A stretch of 64,000 nucleotides of DNA from Zonotrichia leucophrys gambelii (lineage: Eukaryota; Chordata; Aves; Passeriformes; Passerellidae). Under the pieces are notes generated by a model. It was given only the letters and a program-made list of their open reading frames with translations, was not told the origin of the DNA and ran no database searches. The DNA is taken from contig NC_088177.1 of assembly GCF_028769735.1 (NCBI RefSeq), positions 26,320,099-26,384,098 of the forward strand, given 5' to 3'. Below, piece by piece: positions 29,601 through 44,600 of this stretch (the first letter of the stretch is position 1; every line of letters starts with the position of its first letter). The position numbers and the translations under genes are program-made.

Positions 29601-32600
29601 TGCTATCTAAATACTTTTATTAAGATTGGGATACTGTAATACTGATGTATAAAGAAATAAAACAAATTTTCACTGCTTGCTCTCCTTTTATGTTCCATTT
29701 CTTTCTATCATATTGTAAACTGTTTGGGTTACAGATCTTTTTGGACTGTGGGAAGACCTTTGATTTTTCTCTTGCTGCTTGCAAGTTTTTATAGCATCCA
29801 TCTAGAGTATATGCTTTAATATCTGTTGGAGAAGACAGTATAAATGGATTACTAGTATAGTACTACTAGTTATAGAGTTTTGTATTCCCTTTTTCCTCTA
29901 AACCAAGATATTCTGTTGACACTAGGTGGATATGACTCATTATAGTCTAACTTCATGCTAATAGAAAGGATTTTTTTATTTTAGACTACCCAAGATGTGA
30001 ACAGTTATCATGTGCAAATGGAGCATGCTTTAATGCAAGCCAGCGATGTGACGGCAAAGTTGATTGTAGAGATTCTTCTGATGAAGCTAATTGCAGTAAG
30101 TCCCCTGTGCAGAGTGATCCCAAACAAATTTACTTTATAGACCTTCTTTTGGAGTTAAACAGATTTTGTGTTTCTGTGCTAAAATCTTTTTCAGCTCGTG
30201 GATGTACCAGTACGCAGTTCCAGTGTGCTAATGGAGAGTGCATCCCGCAAGCCTTTGTCTGTGACCATGATGATGACTGTGGAGATAGGAGTGATGAAAA
30301 CTCTTGCAGTATGATGTTTCTTTTTTTTTTCCCCACTTTCTCCAACTGTTTTACTAAGACCTGGTTCAAGTAGATAGCAGGAAGCAGATTGCTTGACTGT
30401 ACAGCTATCAAAAGCTAATCACAGTTCTACAAATACTCTTCTGTAAAGAAAGATGAAAATTGCAGTGCTAGTTTGACAGACTTTGTCTTTGCTCCTAGGT
30501 TCCTGGCTATGTCATTACTATTTGAATTTGCTGGACTGAGTGACAGTCTGGTTCTTAATACATATAGTTCCACTTATGTTCTCATCCTCTTAATTTCAGC
30601 ATGAACCAAAGGAAATTCATACCTAAATGAGAAGAAACCAGCAGTGTTTGCAATACGTACAGAATATGGAACTGCCTAAATGTTTTAAGTTTTAAGTAAT
30701 AAATGATTGTATATGAGACAATATTGTTGTTTTTAACCTTTTAGCTGCTTAGAGCAATTAGATTTTCTTATGTTTCTTTCTGTAGCTTATGCAACTTGCA
30801 GAGGCAACTTCTTCACTTGCCCGAGTGGCCGTTGCATTCATCAGAGCTGGATTTGTGATGGAGATGATGATTGTGAAGACAATGAAGATGAAAGAGGATG
30901 TGGTAAATACTATTGCTAACTTCTAATGGTATTTTCAGAGGAAGATGACACTAATCTGCATCTATAAAATTTGGACCAGTCAAGATGTTCTAAATACTTT
31001 TCATTTCCTTGAAATCCTTAGAATTCCACCTTCATTTTTATTTCTTTTTTTAACTTCGGCAATATTTTTGTTGTTGTGTGTGAGAATTATTGTGGTACCG
31101 AGTATGATCATATAGCAATATATATATATTTTTCTTTTATATATTTAAGTTTAGCATATAACAATATATATATTTTTTTTTTTTTTTAAATATATTTTCT
31201 TTTATATTTCGTTTTGGTTCTTCTGCCTGTGGAGATTTTTCAGATCATCTGTTAAGAGACATGAGGCTTCTAATAACCAAACCCCATTGATTAAAAATGA
31301 AATTTACTCAGATCCTGCCAAGATTTGTCATGTGAGAAACAGAAGCTTTAATGAATGAAAGTGTGAATGAGATTTCTTTTTCATTGGCCTTTTCTCTGAT
31401 GAACATGATTCTCGTTATCCAGATAGCATTTACATGTTTGGAAAGCACAAAACTATAGTTCCCTTTCCAATGTACTGGTTAGTTTAAAGCTAAATGGTGT
31501 TACTGTTTCTAACAAAACAGAAAACTAAAGAGATTCATATGTTGTCTACCCAAGTATCATTGGCATTGTAGTTGGAATGTAAAAGTAAGCATGACAAGTA
31601 AGTGTAAACAATGTTTCTTTTACAGTCTTTCCCAGCTGTGTGCAAGAAACGGAAACTGGATATTGAAGGATAGAGGTCCAGCCTTGGGAAGCTGTTGGAG
31701 AAGAAATTTTAGTATTTGAAATATACTTTTCATTATTCTTGTTTTTCATTTCCATAGAAAGTGGTCACCATGAATGCTACCCAGGAGAGTGGGCCTGCCC
31801 TGGATCAGGGCATTGCATTCCAATTGGGAAAGTGTGTGATGGAGCTGCAGACTGCCCTGAAGGAGAAGATGAAACGAACATCACTGCAGGCAGACACTGC
31901 AGTATGTATTAGAATGAAAAACATACACAGAATAGCAGGAACATCAGCATTGACATCTTTTTACATTTGCCTTTTGTCTCCTAAACAATACTGAAATTTT
32001 GGAAGCTCACTATTTTCAGTGGCACTGTTTTGACTGGATGATCCGGAAGAGGCATATATGTTGCAAAGAGACCATTTTTTTTTTTAAAGTTTTTACATGA
32101 AATTTCACAAATAAGGATTTTAACTTGCTCTCCATACCCTAAAATATGGTTGTGAAGTCAGGGAAGGGTGTGCTACATGCCTTCTTTGTTTAAATATCTG
32201 TTTGTCCCTTTGTGTAAGAAGCAATGATTTGTGCTGATCAGAACACAGCATTGAATCAGTATATCCTAAGCTTTGACTAATTCACTTTAAAGATTAGGAT
32301 TTAAAAAAAAAACTTATTACCTGGGATGTCTGTTTCTCCAGTTAGTGGTACACTGCGTTTTTATGTTGGACATAGTTCTAGTCTTACAAATATCAAATTC
32401 CTCTGAGGACAAAGACCAGTGTATTTTCATTTTAGGAAGATAAAAATTCCTATTAACAAAATCGTGCCTTTTGGAATAGGAGGGCAGAAAAAATAAGAGG
32501 AAATGAAACTTTATTGTAAAAAAAGCACCTCTTGCTTTTATGAGTGGTTTGGTAGTTATAGCAGATACAAGCTGAAAAGCAAGGCATTTAATAGAAGAAT

Positions 32601-35600
32601 TTGAGGAAAAGGAAAATGCTGACTCTCACCTCCTTTTTTATCAAGTGTTTCGCAATCATAATTCAAGTGTTGTACAATCATTACTCGCTTGCCCCTGAAT
32701 TGTTTATTGAATACTAGTAAAATTAGTGAAGGAAAAATGAGAGAGAGGGAGAACTAGAGGATAAAGAATCATTTGTCCATGAACGCAATGCAAACAGTAT
32801 ATTCTAATACATTGGAATGATATACATATCCTTCTTAGTATAACATACTAGGATCTTTTCACATAGAAGAGTAAATGATGAGGTTATGTACCAATGGGTG
32901 GAGCTCAAGGATGTATTGCTCATAAGTAGGTCTTGTGGAACCATGGAAAGTTTTGGGGCATTACAGATGGCTTCCTCTGGTCACCTTTTTTACACAGCAC
33001 TTACCATTGGTGGTTCATATAAAATTGCTGCTTATTCTTTAACTCTGTTCCAAAAACCTTTAAAAACAGTACCTTCTCTTCCATGTTCCATGCCCTTGCT
33101 TGCATGTATGTAAATGTATGAGATTTTGTGGAACTTTGTACATAATTTTCTCTGCAGATTAGTTTTAAGAAGCTGTACTTGAAATTGAAGGCCCATCATA
33201 GAAAAGACTTCAGCTTTGTAACTCGATAAGGCAGAAATGATTCTGTTCCTGTGTAATAGGAGTGTTTGTGAGCTATTGTGTTTGCCTTTCAGACGTGTCG
33301 CGCTGCGCTGCGCTGAGCTGCCAGTACCGCTGCCATTCCTCTCCCTCAGGAGGGATGTGCTACTGCCCGGCAGGATATACCATAAGCAGCAATGACAGTC
33401 GTACTTGCATTGGTGAGTAAAGCCCAGGGACTACAGATATCCAGTACCTTCTCACAACTGGGAAAGTTGGGATTCCAGGAAGGCAAGTTAGTTCAAATTG
33501 TGTGGTTGTACTGATAAAGAGAAAAGCTCAGGAGTCAGCAAATGTATGAAAATTTTAGTAGCACAATGGCAGCATAGTGGCACAGAAAGCAACCACAGAG
33601 ATGGTCTTTCACTTTGACCTAAAGACATAGTGACAGCATGATTAGGTTTAAAAATATGTACTGTTGGATGGATGGCTTATTATCAAGAGTTTTTACTGAT
33701 CTTTAAGTGTTTACGTAGAGAGAGTTTGTTTCTGCCTCAGTAATATGTGTTGCATGCCTGGAAAAACAGTTAATGATGTTGAATTGATTGTTCCTTTTGG
33801 AAAGTGGCTGTATATGCAGAAAGCAGAACATAACACTTGAAAATAAAATGGGTGTTTTATATTTGCATTATGGAAAGGTTGTGTCTTCTGTGGGGTTTCA
33901 GTATATACATAATTTACATGAAAAAGAAGAATATTTACAAGAATGCAAGGGTAACTGTAAAGCTACTGTAACTTGATAGCACAAATTATTTATCTCAGTA
34001 GCTGGCAATTGAGTAACCTCAGAATCGTGAAAGTTAGCACTGCCTAATAAAAGAAAAGGGGTAAATATCTGTTATGAGTTTTCAACCCAAGCTATGGTGT
34101 TTGTGCCATTAAAAGTATTTCAGATGCTCACTCTCTAATGAGATTTTTATATTTTTGAGAATACTGGGTGGCCTAAGGCTGTATAAGCTACAATGGCAGA
34201 ATGGTTGCTCTTTGTAGAGGCAGAGAAATAAGGCATGAAATTTCTTCCATTTTTTCATGCTTTTGTGGAAAATATGTGAAGGACATATTCCCAAACCTGG
34301 TGCAGTCTCAGTGAGTCTTCTGTTGCTTTTTTGACTGCCCTGTAAACCTAGTTATCAGATTCTGGCTTGTAAATCTGAGTCTATGTATTTTGGTTTGCTG
34401 AAATCTAGGCATACCTTTGTGACCAGAGCAGAACTTGTCATGAAGGAATGGCTGACAGTCAGTACTGTATAATTCCAGATCCAGTACTCTACCTATATGG
34501 CATTTTGCATGCTAAAAGGAACTTTTTCTTGCTGGTTCTGGTGGACAGACTGCTTTTAATTGTAAATCGGATACCTGTTAGTGTGGTACTAAATCTGAGC
34601 TAATAAACACTGCCTTCAAGTAGGACTTAAAGGCTTAAGCACTGCACTAAATTAAAGGTAGAGCTCACCTTCAGAGTAGGCTTAAATCCAGCCAAGTCTT
34701 TGTGTGTGCCAAGAATAGAGATCTTTTGCTGGAAAAATACTTCACAGACATATTCTGTATTGTGGAAAGTAGACAATGACATCCCTTCAAATGATTTTTC
34801 CTTTTCTCCTGGCAGGTGTGGCTTAGATTTTTTTTTTTTTGGTTAGTATTTTTTCATAAGAGGCAGAATTGCAGGTAGGTCCTTGGGCAGGAAACACAAG
34901 TTTTTTGTTATCCAGAAATACAAAACTGAAGCACTGTGGAAAACCATGCAAACTCGCTTTCCTCATGCTATAGTTTTGCAAATAGATATAAAGCAAACAG
35001 AGAGGACAAACTTGCAGCTTCTTAATTATGACATGAATTTTATACCAAGTGTTTTTTATAAATGTGCTTATTCACTTGACAGATTTTGATGACTGTCAGA
35101 TGTGGGGTGTCTGTGACCAGCTGTGTGAAGATCGTGTGGGACATCACCAGTGCCACTGTGTGGAAGGTTATTTCCTCGAGCATCATCGGCATTGTCGGGC
35201 CAACACTTCAGGTTAGTGCGCCCCAAGTGTCTTGTTGAGCAAATAGATATAGCTAGGTACAATGGGGTAGTTTTACCTACACAGCTCTCTTTGATTTTAA
35301 CTCTGCCCTTAAGGACTTTCAGTCAGGACAGCTTTCAGAATATCAGCAAATGCCAGAACTCTGTATCTGCCGGTGTGTGCGGGTTGGTGTTGATTGCCTC
35401 ATCAGGGCTGCTTCTCCTCTAATCAACAAATGTCTTTTAGGCTCCATTGTGTTTTCACCACTCCTGACTTCGACAGAGTTGGGAGGTTATTGCCAGAGCA
35501 CTCCTGAACAACAACAAAAAAATCTTATTTCTGTGAGGAACAGTTTTCTGTCATGCTCTCTGTGGAACTTAGTGTTGTCAAGAAATCAGGAAACCTAATT

Positions 35601-38600
35601 TTTTCTAGAACTGTGCCATAAGTTGGTTTTGCTGAATGGTGAGATCAAGCCCTTGCCTGTGAGAGAAGCCATGCTCTTGGCTTTGAGTCCCAGAGTCTGA
35701 ACTCTGAAGAATACTTGTCTCTCAGAGTGCAGTCTCTCATCAGCTGTAGGCTCCTTCTCCTGACCTCCTGCTCAGCTCTGAAAGCAGGCCCCAGGAAACT
35801 CTGCTTTGTGGAGATGTAGTGTCCCAACAGGCTGTTGTGTAAGGCAGGTGCTTTTGCCTGCAGAGAGTTGGTGGGAATGGGAATTTCTGCTTGGCATAGT
35901 TGATTAGAAGTCTTGTTTCTTAGAAAAGCAAGAACTGTTCAGTTCCCTCCCCCTTCCTTCTTTCTTCAGCCACCAGTCTTCAGCTCATCATTTTCTAAGC
36001 ATTTCTCTCTTATAAATGGGAGAATTTAGTATCTGCTGTAAGTCAGTTTCACCAGGTTAATTTTAGCTTTAATAGAAATAGTCTTTTGGTCTATGCACAG
36101 GGGTTTTATAACAGTTTTAGCTGGTATGGCTTTAAACACATGTTCCTGCCTGATTTGCTCCAAGTATACAAACCAAAGGCAAAGGTTAGTACTCACATTG
36201 AAACATTTATACAGGTTGTACCCTGTGCATCTATTCAAAACTTTGTGCCCAATATGTATGAACCAGTATGTATATATTGCAATGCCCCTTTGCAAAATAT
36301 CTTGCCTGCAGGGTAATCATGTCTCTGTCACTCCTGCTTTCAGCTGGTGTTGCATCGATTATTTTCTCCAATGGCCGTGATTTACTGATTGGAGATCTTT
36401 ATGGAAGGAATTTTCGTACCTTGGTGCAGTCACAGAATCGTGGGATTGCAGTGGGAGTGGACTTCCACTTTTACCTGCACAGAATCTTTTGGACTGACAC
36501 AGTGCAAGATAAGGTTGGTAGAAGTTTCAAGAAGAATGTATTTCTGTGTACCTGGAAGTAGAGAACTTCAAGAGGCAGAATGTGTTGATAGACCCTCATT
36601 TTTTTGAGAGCCAAAGCTGGCTGTATTTTTGTTTTCTAACAAAAAAGCTCCTTGAAATGTTTTATGTTAATGACTGCATTTTTTCAACTATACTATTACA
36701 TGTGACATATTAAACAAAGAATCCTATTATATGGGAATGTCTTGAGCAACTTTTAATTTTACTTGAGACTGAGTCCAAAAAACTAATTAAGAGAAATAGT
36801 AGACATTCTTTCAAAACGGAACAAATTTTTCTTGGTAATTTTTGAAACATGATCATTTAAAATGTAAAAGCTGTGTGCCTTCCAAGATGATAAAAATCAG
36901 ACTTCTTCATGTACTTCAAATGGCACTGTAATTGAGCTTGAATAACAAATATTGACAGTATTTTGTGTAATGAGCCAATATTGTGTTACTTTTCTCTTTT
37001 TTTTTTTTTAAAGAGTAATTATTTTAGCTTCAAGACACTGTAGAGCCAAGTAATTTAAAAAAAAACAGTCTGGAGACTCTTGTGGAAGTTGGATGGCACC
37101 CTTGTTCTTCTTTTCTATGCATAACTTATGGAAACCAAAGAACATCTTAGATCAAATGCTGAAACTTCATGATCTCTTGTCCTCATGTTGATTGTCATGC
37201 AGAGTGAAGGAGAATCTGTGACCTGGCTCCTGCTAATGCCACTGATGGATCAATTTGATGTCACTGTCATAATTCTGAATCTACACTTAAGACATCTGAT
37301 AAAAACTGTAGTTCTCACCACAGTTCCATGCTGGTTCTGTGGAAAGAACATTCACTGCATGGCTGTCAAGTAGAACAAGATTTGTGTGCACAGTTTTTGA
37401 CTTGTTCACAGTTCTGGCATTTTTATTGTGGCTGTAGTAGGTTCCTGTTGCTGCAGTTGCTTTGTCAATGGCTGAGTATAGTGAGGGTCAAATCTGCACT
37501 TTTATGAGACAGGAGATTTATTCTGTCCTTGTAATAGGTGTAAATAAAAGATAATATGGGTGTTTTTGCTGCACACCCCAGGTGGCCAGGACTGCCTTTT
37601 TTATCTGCCCAATATAGTTTAATCCTAATTAATTAATTAAGATTAATTAATCTAATTAAGTCCTAGCTAGACTATCCAGATGAAAACATTTGCATTTAGA
37701 ATTTTCTTAAATGATGAGTATTTCCACTTGATGTCTTAAAATAATATTACTAGGGCATTTTTTGTCTTTTCTTTTTTAAGTTTAAGACATAAACTAAGCC
37801 AGAAAATTGTGAGTTGTGTTTTGTGTCATCTTTATCTCATTTAGTGTACTGCCAGATAACCTAATGCCCATAAGCTCTTTCATCAACAGGGTTTCCAAAG
37901 AACAGAGTAGACAGTTCAGTGGTTATCTTGATTATTGTTACTTGGAACTGAAGAATATTTCAAATTATACAACTCTTTCAGCTCTTATTTTTCTTGCATA
38001 TATTTACTTCATCATCTCTATTTTCATTTAAATGCATTCCAAATCTCATGCTGTTGTTCCAAAAAAAGAGAATTTCTACCTTTTCATATTACCCAGTGTT
38101 ATAATCACACGATTACTGTATACATAAAATTATTGTCTTTGGACAGTTTACTTCATGTAGCTCTGAACTTGCTTGTAAAATAACAGCATTATTCTTCTTG
38201 AGCAGGATGCTCTTAAAATTAGCCTTAGATAAAGGAGACCACTAGCTGAGACCTCCTTTCTGTGAGGATGGACAGCTTTCCCTTACTTTCTTCATTTTGC
38301 TATTTCCCCTTAGTGGTAGCTGTAGTAAGAGCTCCCCCTCTTGTTTCTCTTGTTTCTGGCTGCTGTTGAGAGCTTTACCAAAGCATGATCGTTTGTTTTC
38401 AATCAATAAAAATTTGGGGTTTTGCTAGATTCCAGGAAAGCAAATGCACTTTCCTTATTTTTTTTTTTTTTAAATCATTTGCTAACAGATAAGGCTGTTT
38501 TAGTCTTTTATCTTGTCCAATTTGCAGAAATGCTAGTTGAAGGCAAGCCTTCTGCAATTTTTCCATTGGTTTCCAGATTTTTGCAAAAAATCCTTACCTA

Positions 38601-41600
38601 AGGAATAACTCAGAGGGTAACTTGCTTGTATCTGCAGGCAGATACAGATATAGTTGTGGGTTGGTGATCAGTGTGGTGATAAAAAACAAATAGCATGTGA
38701 CTTGTGATTCAAAACATCATGTGGGTACTGACAATATTTGTATTGTTTTCAGGTTTTTTCTATTAATATTGATGGCTCTGATTTCCAAGAAGTTTTAAAT
38801 GTTTCAGTTGACACACCTGAAAATCTAGCCGTGGATTGGGTTAACAATAAGCTATACGTGGTTGAGACCAGTGTGAACAGAATAGATATGGTTAACTTGG
38901 ATGGAACAAACCGTGTGACTCTTATTGCTGAAAATCTTGGAAATCCTAGAGGAATAGCCCTTGATCCAACTGTTGGGTAAGTGATACTTATCAGATAATG
39001 GTAAAAGATGTCAGAAATTCCCTTATCTCCATGTAAATGGAAAACAACTAGGAAACAGCAAGGTGACCATTTTAGAATCAGATACAAAATATTTTGAACA
39101 CTCACATTCTATCCTAACCTATTCTGCACCTTAATTTATGAGAGGACTGTGCAATGCATTTTTTTATAATGTGTGCAATCTGTTTCATGGCTGGAGTTCT
39201 GTGTGCCTGAGCAGCACTGGAAATGGAACTGTGGAATTGCCCTGCAGAGGAGTATTATCCTTAAAGATTTCAGCTATAGTAGCACCCACAGATCTCCTAC
39301 TATCTGAAATAAGGAGATGGAATGAAGCCAGGAAAGTTAGTGTCTCCTAATCCATATGCTTCAGAAGTATGTGTGAACCATGAAAATGTGGATCTTCAGA
39401 GAATGGGAAGAGGAATTTCATGCAACTTGTAGTCATGGCTGCTGCTTTCATGATGCAACTATTTGTCACTGGTTTATTTCTGGCAGTAAACTTAAGTCTG
39501 TGATTTACTAAGGAAAACTAGTACTACTGAGGTCTTTTGGGTGAAAGCATGCTTCTTTATGGATTTATTCTATAAAAGAAAATGAAAATTACTTTTTGTG
39601 TAGAAAGTATAAAGTATGTTTTCATAGTATGCAAGAAACAAATTCTGTTCTGTAAGGCTGCTGGTTTTAAATTCCATGTGAATTTCAAGGGGTTTCTCAT
39701 AAAATCTCAAGGAAATGTGACCTTTTTTTCTTTTTTATCTCTTTATAGTTACTTGTTTTTCTCAGACTGGGACAGTCTGTCTGGTGATCCTAAAGTGGAA
39801 AGAGCCTTCATGGATGGCACAAATCGTCAGGATTTGATAAAAACAAAATTAGGCTGGCCTGCTGGAATAACCCTGGATATTGTGTCAAAGAGGCTTTACT
39901 GGGTTGACAGCCGGTTTGATTACATTGAGACTGTAACTTATGATGGACTTCAAAGGTAGGTGAAATATTATTCCTTGGAGGCTACAGATACACTGATTAT
40001 TTTATGTCTAGTTCAAAAAAGGATTTCTCTAACAAAACGAGATACACAAAGGACGAAAATTACAACATAATGAATGTGATGCACCTTTTTCTCTATGGTG
40101 TCATGCTACTTCTAGACATTCTTTAATTCATTATTCTTTGCTCTCCTTTCACCTTGAATGCCACTTGCCCTTATTTTATAATATCATTTTATAGTCCACC
40201 AGTACAGTACACAATCTTTTAGAGCATTTGCTTTTTATTATTTTTGTATTATATTCATTATTTTCTATCATAGTTGCTTTGCATTTTTTTCATGAATGAA
40301 TTTATATGAACTATCCCATTTCAAAACATTAATATGTGTGATAGGTATTAAATACTTTTCTTACTTTTTATAAATCTTTGCTGTCAAAAATTAAGTAATC
40401 CTACACCTTATTATGATACTGGGGAGAGTAAATCACAGCATGCAAAGAGGGAGTCCTTGAGTTTTTATGGGACTGTGTCTTACAGCATGGAGTTGTTTAG
40501 AAATCTGCTTATCTCTGTATCTCTAAATAGTATCAGTTACTCAAATCAAGGAAAAAATGTCCCCTTTAGCGTACCTTCTATGTATTGACTTCAAAAAACA
40601 GTCTTCTGCTTATTTGACAGGTCTATTGTTCAATGTATTTTTTTACTTAGTAAATTATAAAATTTATTTTTTACTTACTAAAAAATAAATTTATAAATTA
40701 TAAAATGTTGGTATATTTTCTCCTCTCATCTTTACTCACTGTATTTTCTTGGAATTTGCTAATACTTTTTCTCTATTTTCACTGCTGTATCCGTTAGGTT
40801 GATGAACTGTCTATGTTTAGCTCTTTCTCTTCAGTTCATTTGATCTTTTCAATTTGTACTTTAGTAGCTTCTCTGTTAAAAAACAGTGAATGAATTGAAA
40901 ATACTGTATCCTTTCTTCTGTTAATAATGTTATTGTCTAGGTAATATTTGATAAATAATGTTGAACATCTTTATATCAGGAAAACAGTAGCTCATGGAGG
41001 ATCACTGATTCCTCATCCATATGGAATCACTTTATTTGAACACAACGTTTATTTCACTGATTGGACCAAAATGGCAGTGGTGAAAGCTAACAAATTTTCA
41101 GAATCTAACCCTCAAGTGATCTACCAGTCTTCACTGAGACCTTATGGAGTGACAGTTTACCACGCTGCCAGGCAGCCATTTGGTAAGACCAAAAGTAGGT
41201 TATGAAGGGAGATTTAGGAAGTATGTTACCAAAAACTGGTAAAAATTATGAGACTTTTACTTTGCTGTAAGGACCTGTAATTATGATGCATAGATTTGTA
41301 TTGTAAAACTGGGCTGATTTTTAACACCCAGTTGTTTCATCCAACTCCTGTAGCTGATGAACTGTGAAATGCAACATTCAAGAGTAGGGGGAGCTTTATA
41401 AATAGATTGATACTTGGTGGAGTCAAACCTGTGGGTCTGAGTAGTATTGGTGTTTAGGACTTTTTTCTCAACACTGCAATGAATGCAGTGAAAAGGCTAC
41501 CAGTATTCAATTAATTCTGTGAGATATAGTTCTGAAGTAGGTCTATGTGCAGAAGACTATAGCCAAAATTATGGCCTTAATGCTGTGTGTTGAGTGTCTG

Positions 41601-44600
41601 TATAAGCTGCATTTCTTAATGATGGTTACCTCTGATGTGATTTTGGTGCATTCCACATTAGATCTAGTGGGGTATATTGTCCATGGGATGTAACTCTCAC
41701 ATAATCCACATGATTTATTGTGGATGTTGGAGAAAATCCTGAAAAATCAAGATAATGATGCCATTTGGTTGCTAGAGGAAGTTATAATTCTATCTGTATT
41801 ATTTTCCAGTAAGAAATCCTTGTGGAAGTAATAATGGGGGATGTGAACAGGTCTGTGTTCTCAGCCACAAAACAGACAATGATGGCCTAGGTTATCGCTG
41901 CAGGTGTATCCTGGGCTTCGACCTACACGTGGATGGACGGCATTGTGTTGGTGAGAAAATGCCTTACAAGTGTTGCAAGTAATGCTACTCCATTAGCTCT
42001 AGAGCTGTTTCTAGAACATCTTTCTTCAGTAGCTTCAATATACTGAGGGCTTTTTGTCTTGTCACCACAACTCTTTTTGACAGCTTTAAATGTAGTCATT
42101 TCTGCTGATGTTCATTTCAAGCCACAATTTAAACTCACCTCCTTTAATGAGGATTTTGAGTTAAATATGGAATATGTGTAGACAGCTGTATGATTGAGCT
42201 CTTAATCCTGAAATCAAGCATGAATGCTTGCTAATATGCAGATTTTGCATTATTTTGAACATATAAGCCTGCTTTCCTGCACAGTGCTGTGCAGATTAGG
42301 TTGGTCTTCTCCCTTTGAACACATGGCAAGAATAACAGATTCCGTTTTGGAGCTGTGTGTTTCCATCAGCAATCTTCTGCTACAGAACTGTCACTGATGC
42401 ACATTTACTATGACTATCTACTGACAAACTATGTCATATATGTTGTCTATAACTTTAATATTTGACCATTCATTTATCTGGCTACCCCAGGTATTGTCTA
42501 GTTTTATGGTGGCTCGACAAAGCCTGTGAGTTATTTTTTTATAGATTATTATAAAGAGAAGAGTACAGAAGATCATTTCTGCTTCCATAGGTATAATGTT
42601 TGCTTTTAAAGTGTATTAGGACCACAGTAACAATGAAAAAAGAATACTTGACCACATTATCTAATATTTTGGATAGGATTTTGGTTTTCTTCCTCAGTTT
42701 TAAGTCTTGTCAGTATTTAAATCCCTATTTTCTGGTTCTTCTTTTTCTACTTCCAGGCAATTAGTGTTGTCAAAATAAAACAAAGGTTTTCTTAATGCTC
42801 AGATGTCCTCCCTTGTGAATCAGTAAAGCCTGTGTCTGATTTTTCCTTTCCCAGCTGTGCGACAGTTTCTGCTGTTCTCATCGCAGACGGCAGTGCGGGG
42901 AATCCCATTCAATCTCTCCACCCAGGAAGATGTGATCATACCTGTAACAGGGAGCCCTTCCTACTTTGTTGGAATCGACTTCTCTGCTCAGGATGACACA
43001 ATTTTTTTTTCAGACACAAGTAAAGACATGATCTATAAACAGAAAACTGATGGTTCAGGTGAGAATCATGCTTGGGAATTGTAGAGTAATTATGGTAAGG
43101 AGACTGTAATATATATTTTTCTAAAAAGAATAGTGAAAAGTCACATTATGAGATATACAGATAAATCTCAGTGTGACCCCAGTAATGTTTCTGGAAAATG
43201 TTTCTCAAAAATGTTTATACAACTCATATTAAGTTTGTTGAATCCTATCTGGAGAGCAGGATGTTTGCTATGATACTGTAATACAGAAAAAGATGATTAA
43301 CTTTATGAAATTTTTGGAAATCCTATTTATGCTAGTGTAAAGATTGTTTCTCTCCAATTTATAATGATGATCAAATGTCAGCACATAGTTTTCTGCACTC
43401 GCTTGCTTCCTTGGGTAGGTAATGGTAGACTGCAGCTGACCATTACTATGCAAAGAGTAGATAAAGTCTGGCTGTTGAGCAAGATGTTGTTACTGCACTG
43501 ACCTTACTGAGCTTCATTTGTAAAACCTTCAGTGTAAACTTAGCAACAGATTTTTCTCTGACTTTGGCTAGTCTTTATTTCCCCTCTTTTCCAGTTGTGC
43601 TTGTGGACACACACCTTCTTTGTCTAGAGCAAAGGGCACCCCTTCCCTCCCCTTGGTTATTGGTCATTATTTTAAGTAGCACAGAGGTAGCATTTTTATC
43701 AAGGGGAACCACAAGTTTTATGAATAGAATACTGCACTCATGTTATTTTCCCTGTTCCTAAACATTTGCAATCATGTGTGTTAAAAATTCTAGGAAGAGA
43801 GATCTTGACTGCTAATAGAGTGGAAAGCGTTGAAGATTTAGCTTTTGATTGGATCTCAAAGAACCTCTACTGGACAGATCCTCGATACAGGAGCATCAGT
43901 GTGATGAGGCTGGCAGATAAATCCAGGAGAGCTATTGTTCAGAATTTAAATAATCCTCGTTCAATAGTGGTTCATCCTGTTATTGGGTAAGTTTAGATTC
44001 TCATTTTAAACTATATGTACAAATTCATGGTTTAAACAGAACTGGTGAGATTAGATTTACATCTGATTCTGGATTTTTGTTCTTTTCAAAATACTGTCTC
44101 TTTTCAGTTGTCTTGTCTTTATTTTGTTTGTTTTGTTCCAGCCTAGGATTCAGCACCCAGAGGAAAGGGCATGGTGAGAGAGATTGCACAGGACAGAAGC
44201 ACTCAAAACAACTCTCTTTAAAAGCACTATGTTTTTTTCCTTTTACTCCTGTTCATTGATAAAAGGCAAAAGAACTTGGTTTCTTTGTATCACTCACAAA
44301 GCTATTTCTTGCAGTTGAAAGATGGAGTTTCTTAAATTGTTTTTAATATACTTTCAATTTCCAGACTGCTAACATTGATTCTATAGTTTTATCTCTCTGA
44401 ATTTCTTTATTTGAACCATATTGGATACTACTGTTTGTATTTGATACAGACCTTAAAATATGTGACTCCATAAACAAAATGAAGCCTTGCTTTTCTTTGA
44501 TGGAAATGCTTACTTTCAAATTCCACACTCTGTGTTCTTTGCCAATGCCAAGACAATGTTTCTTTCACAGCATAGTTTGGCTTCATAATGTTGTACTACT

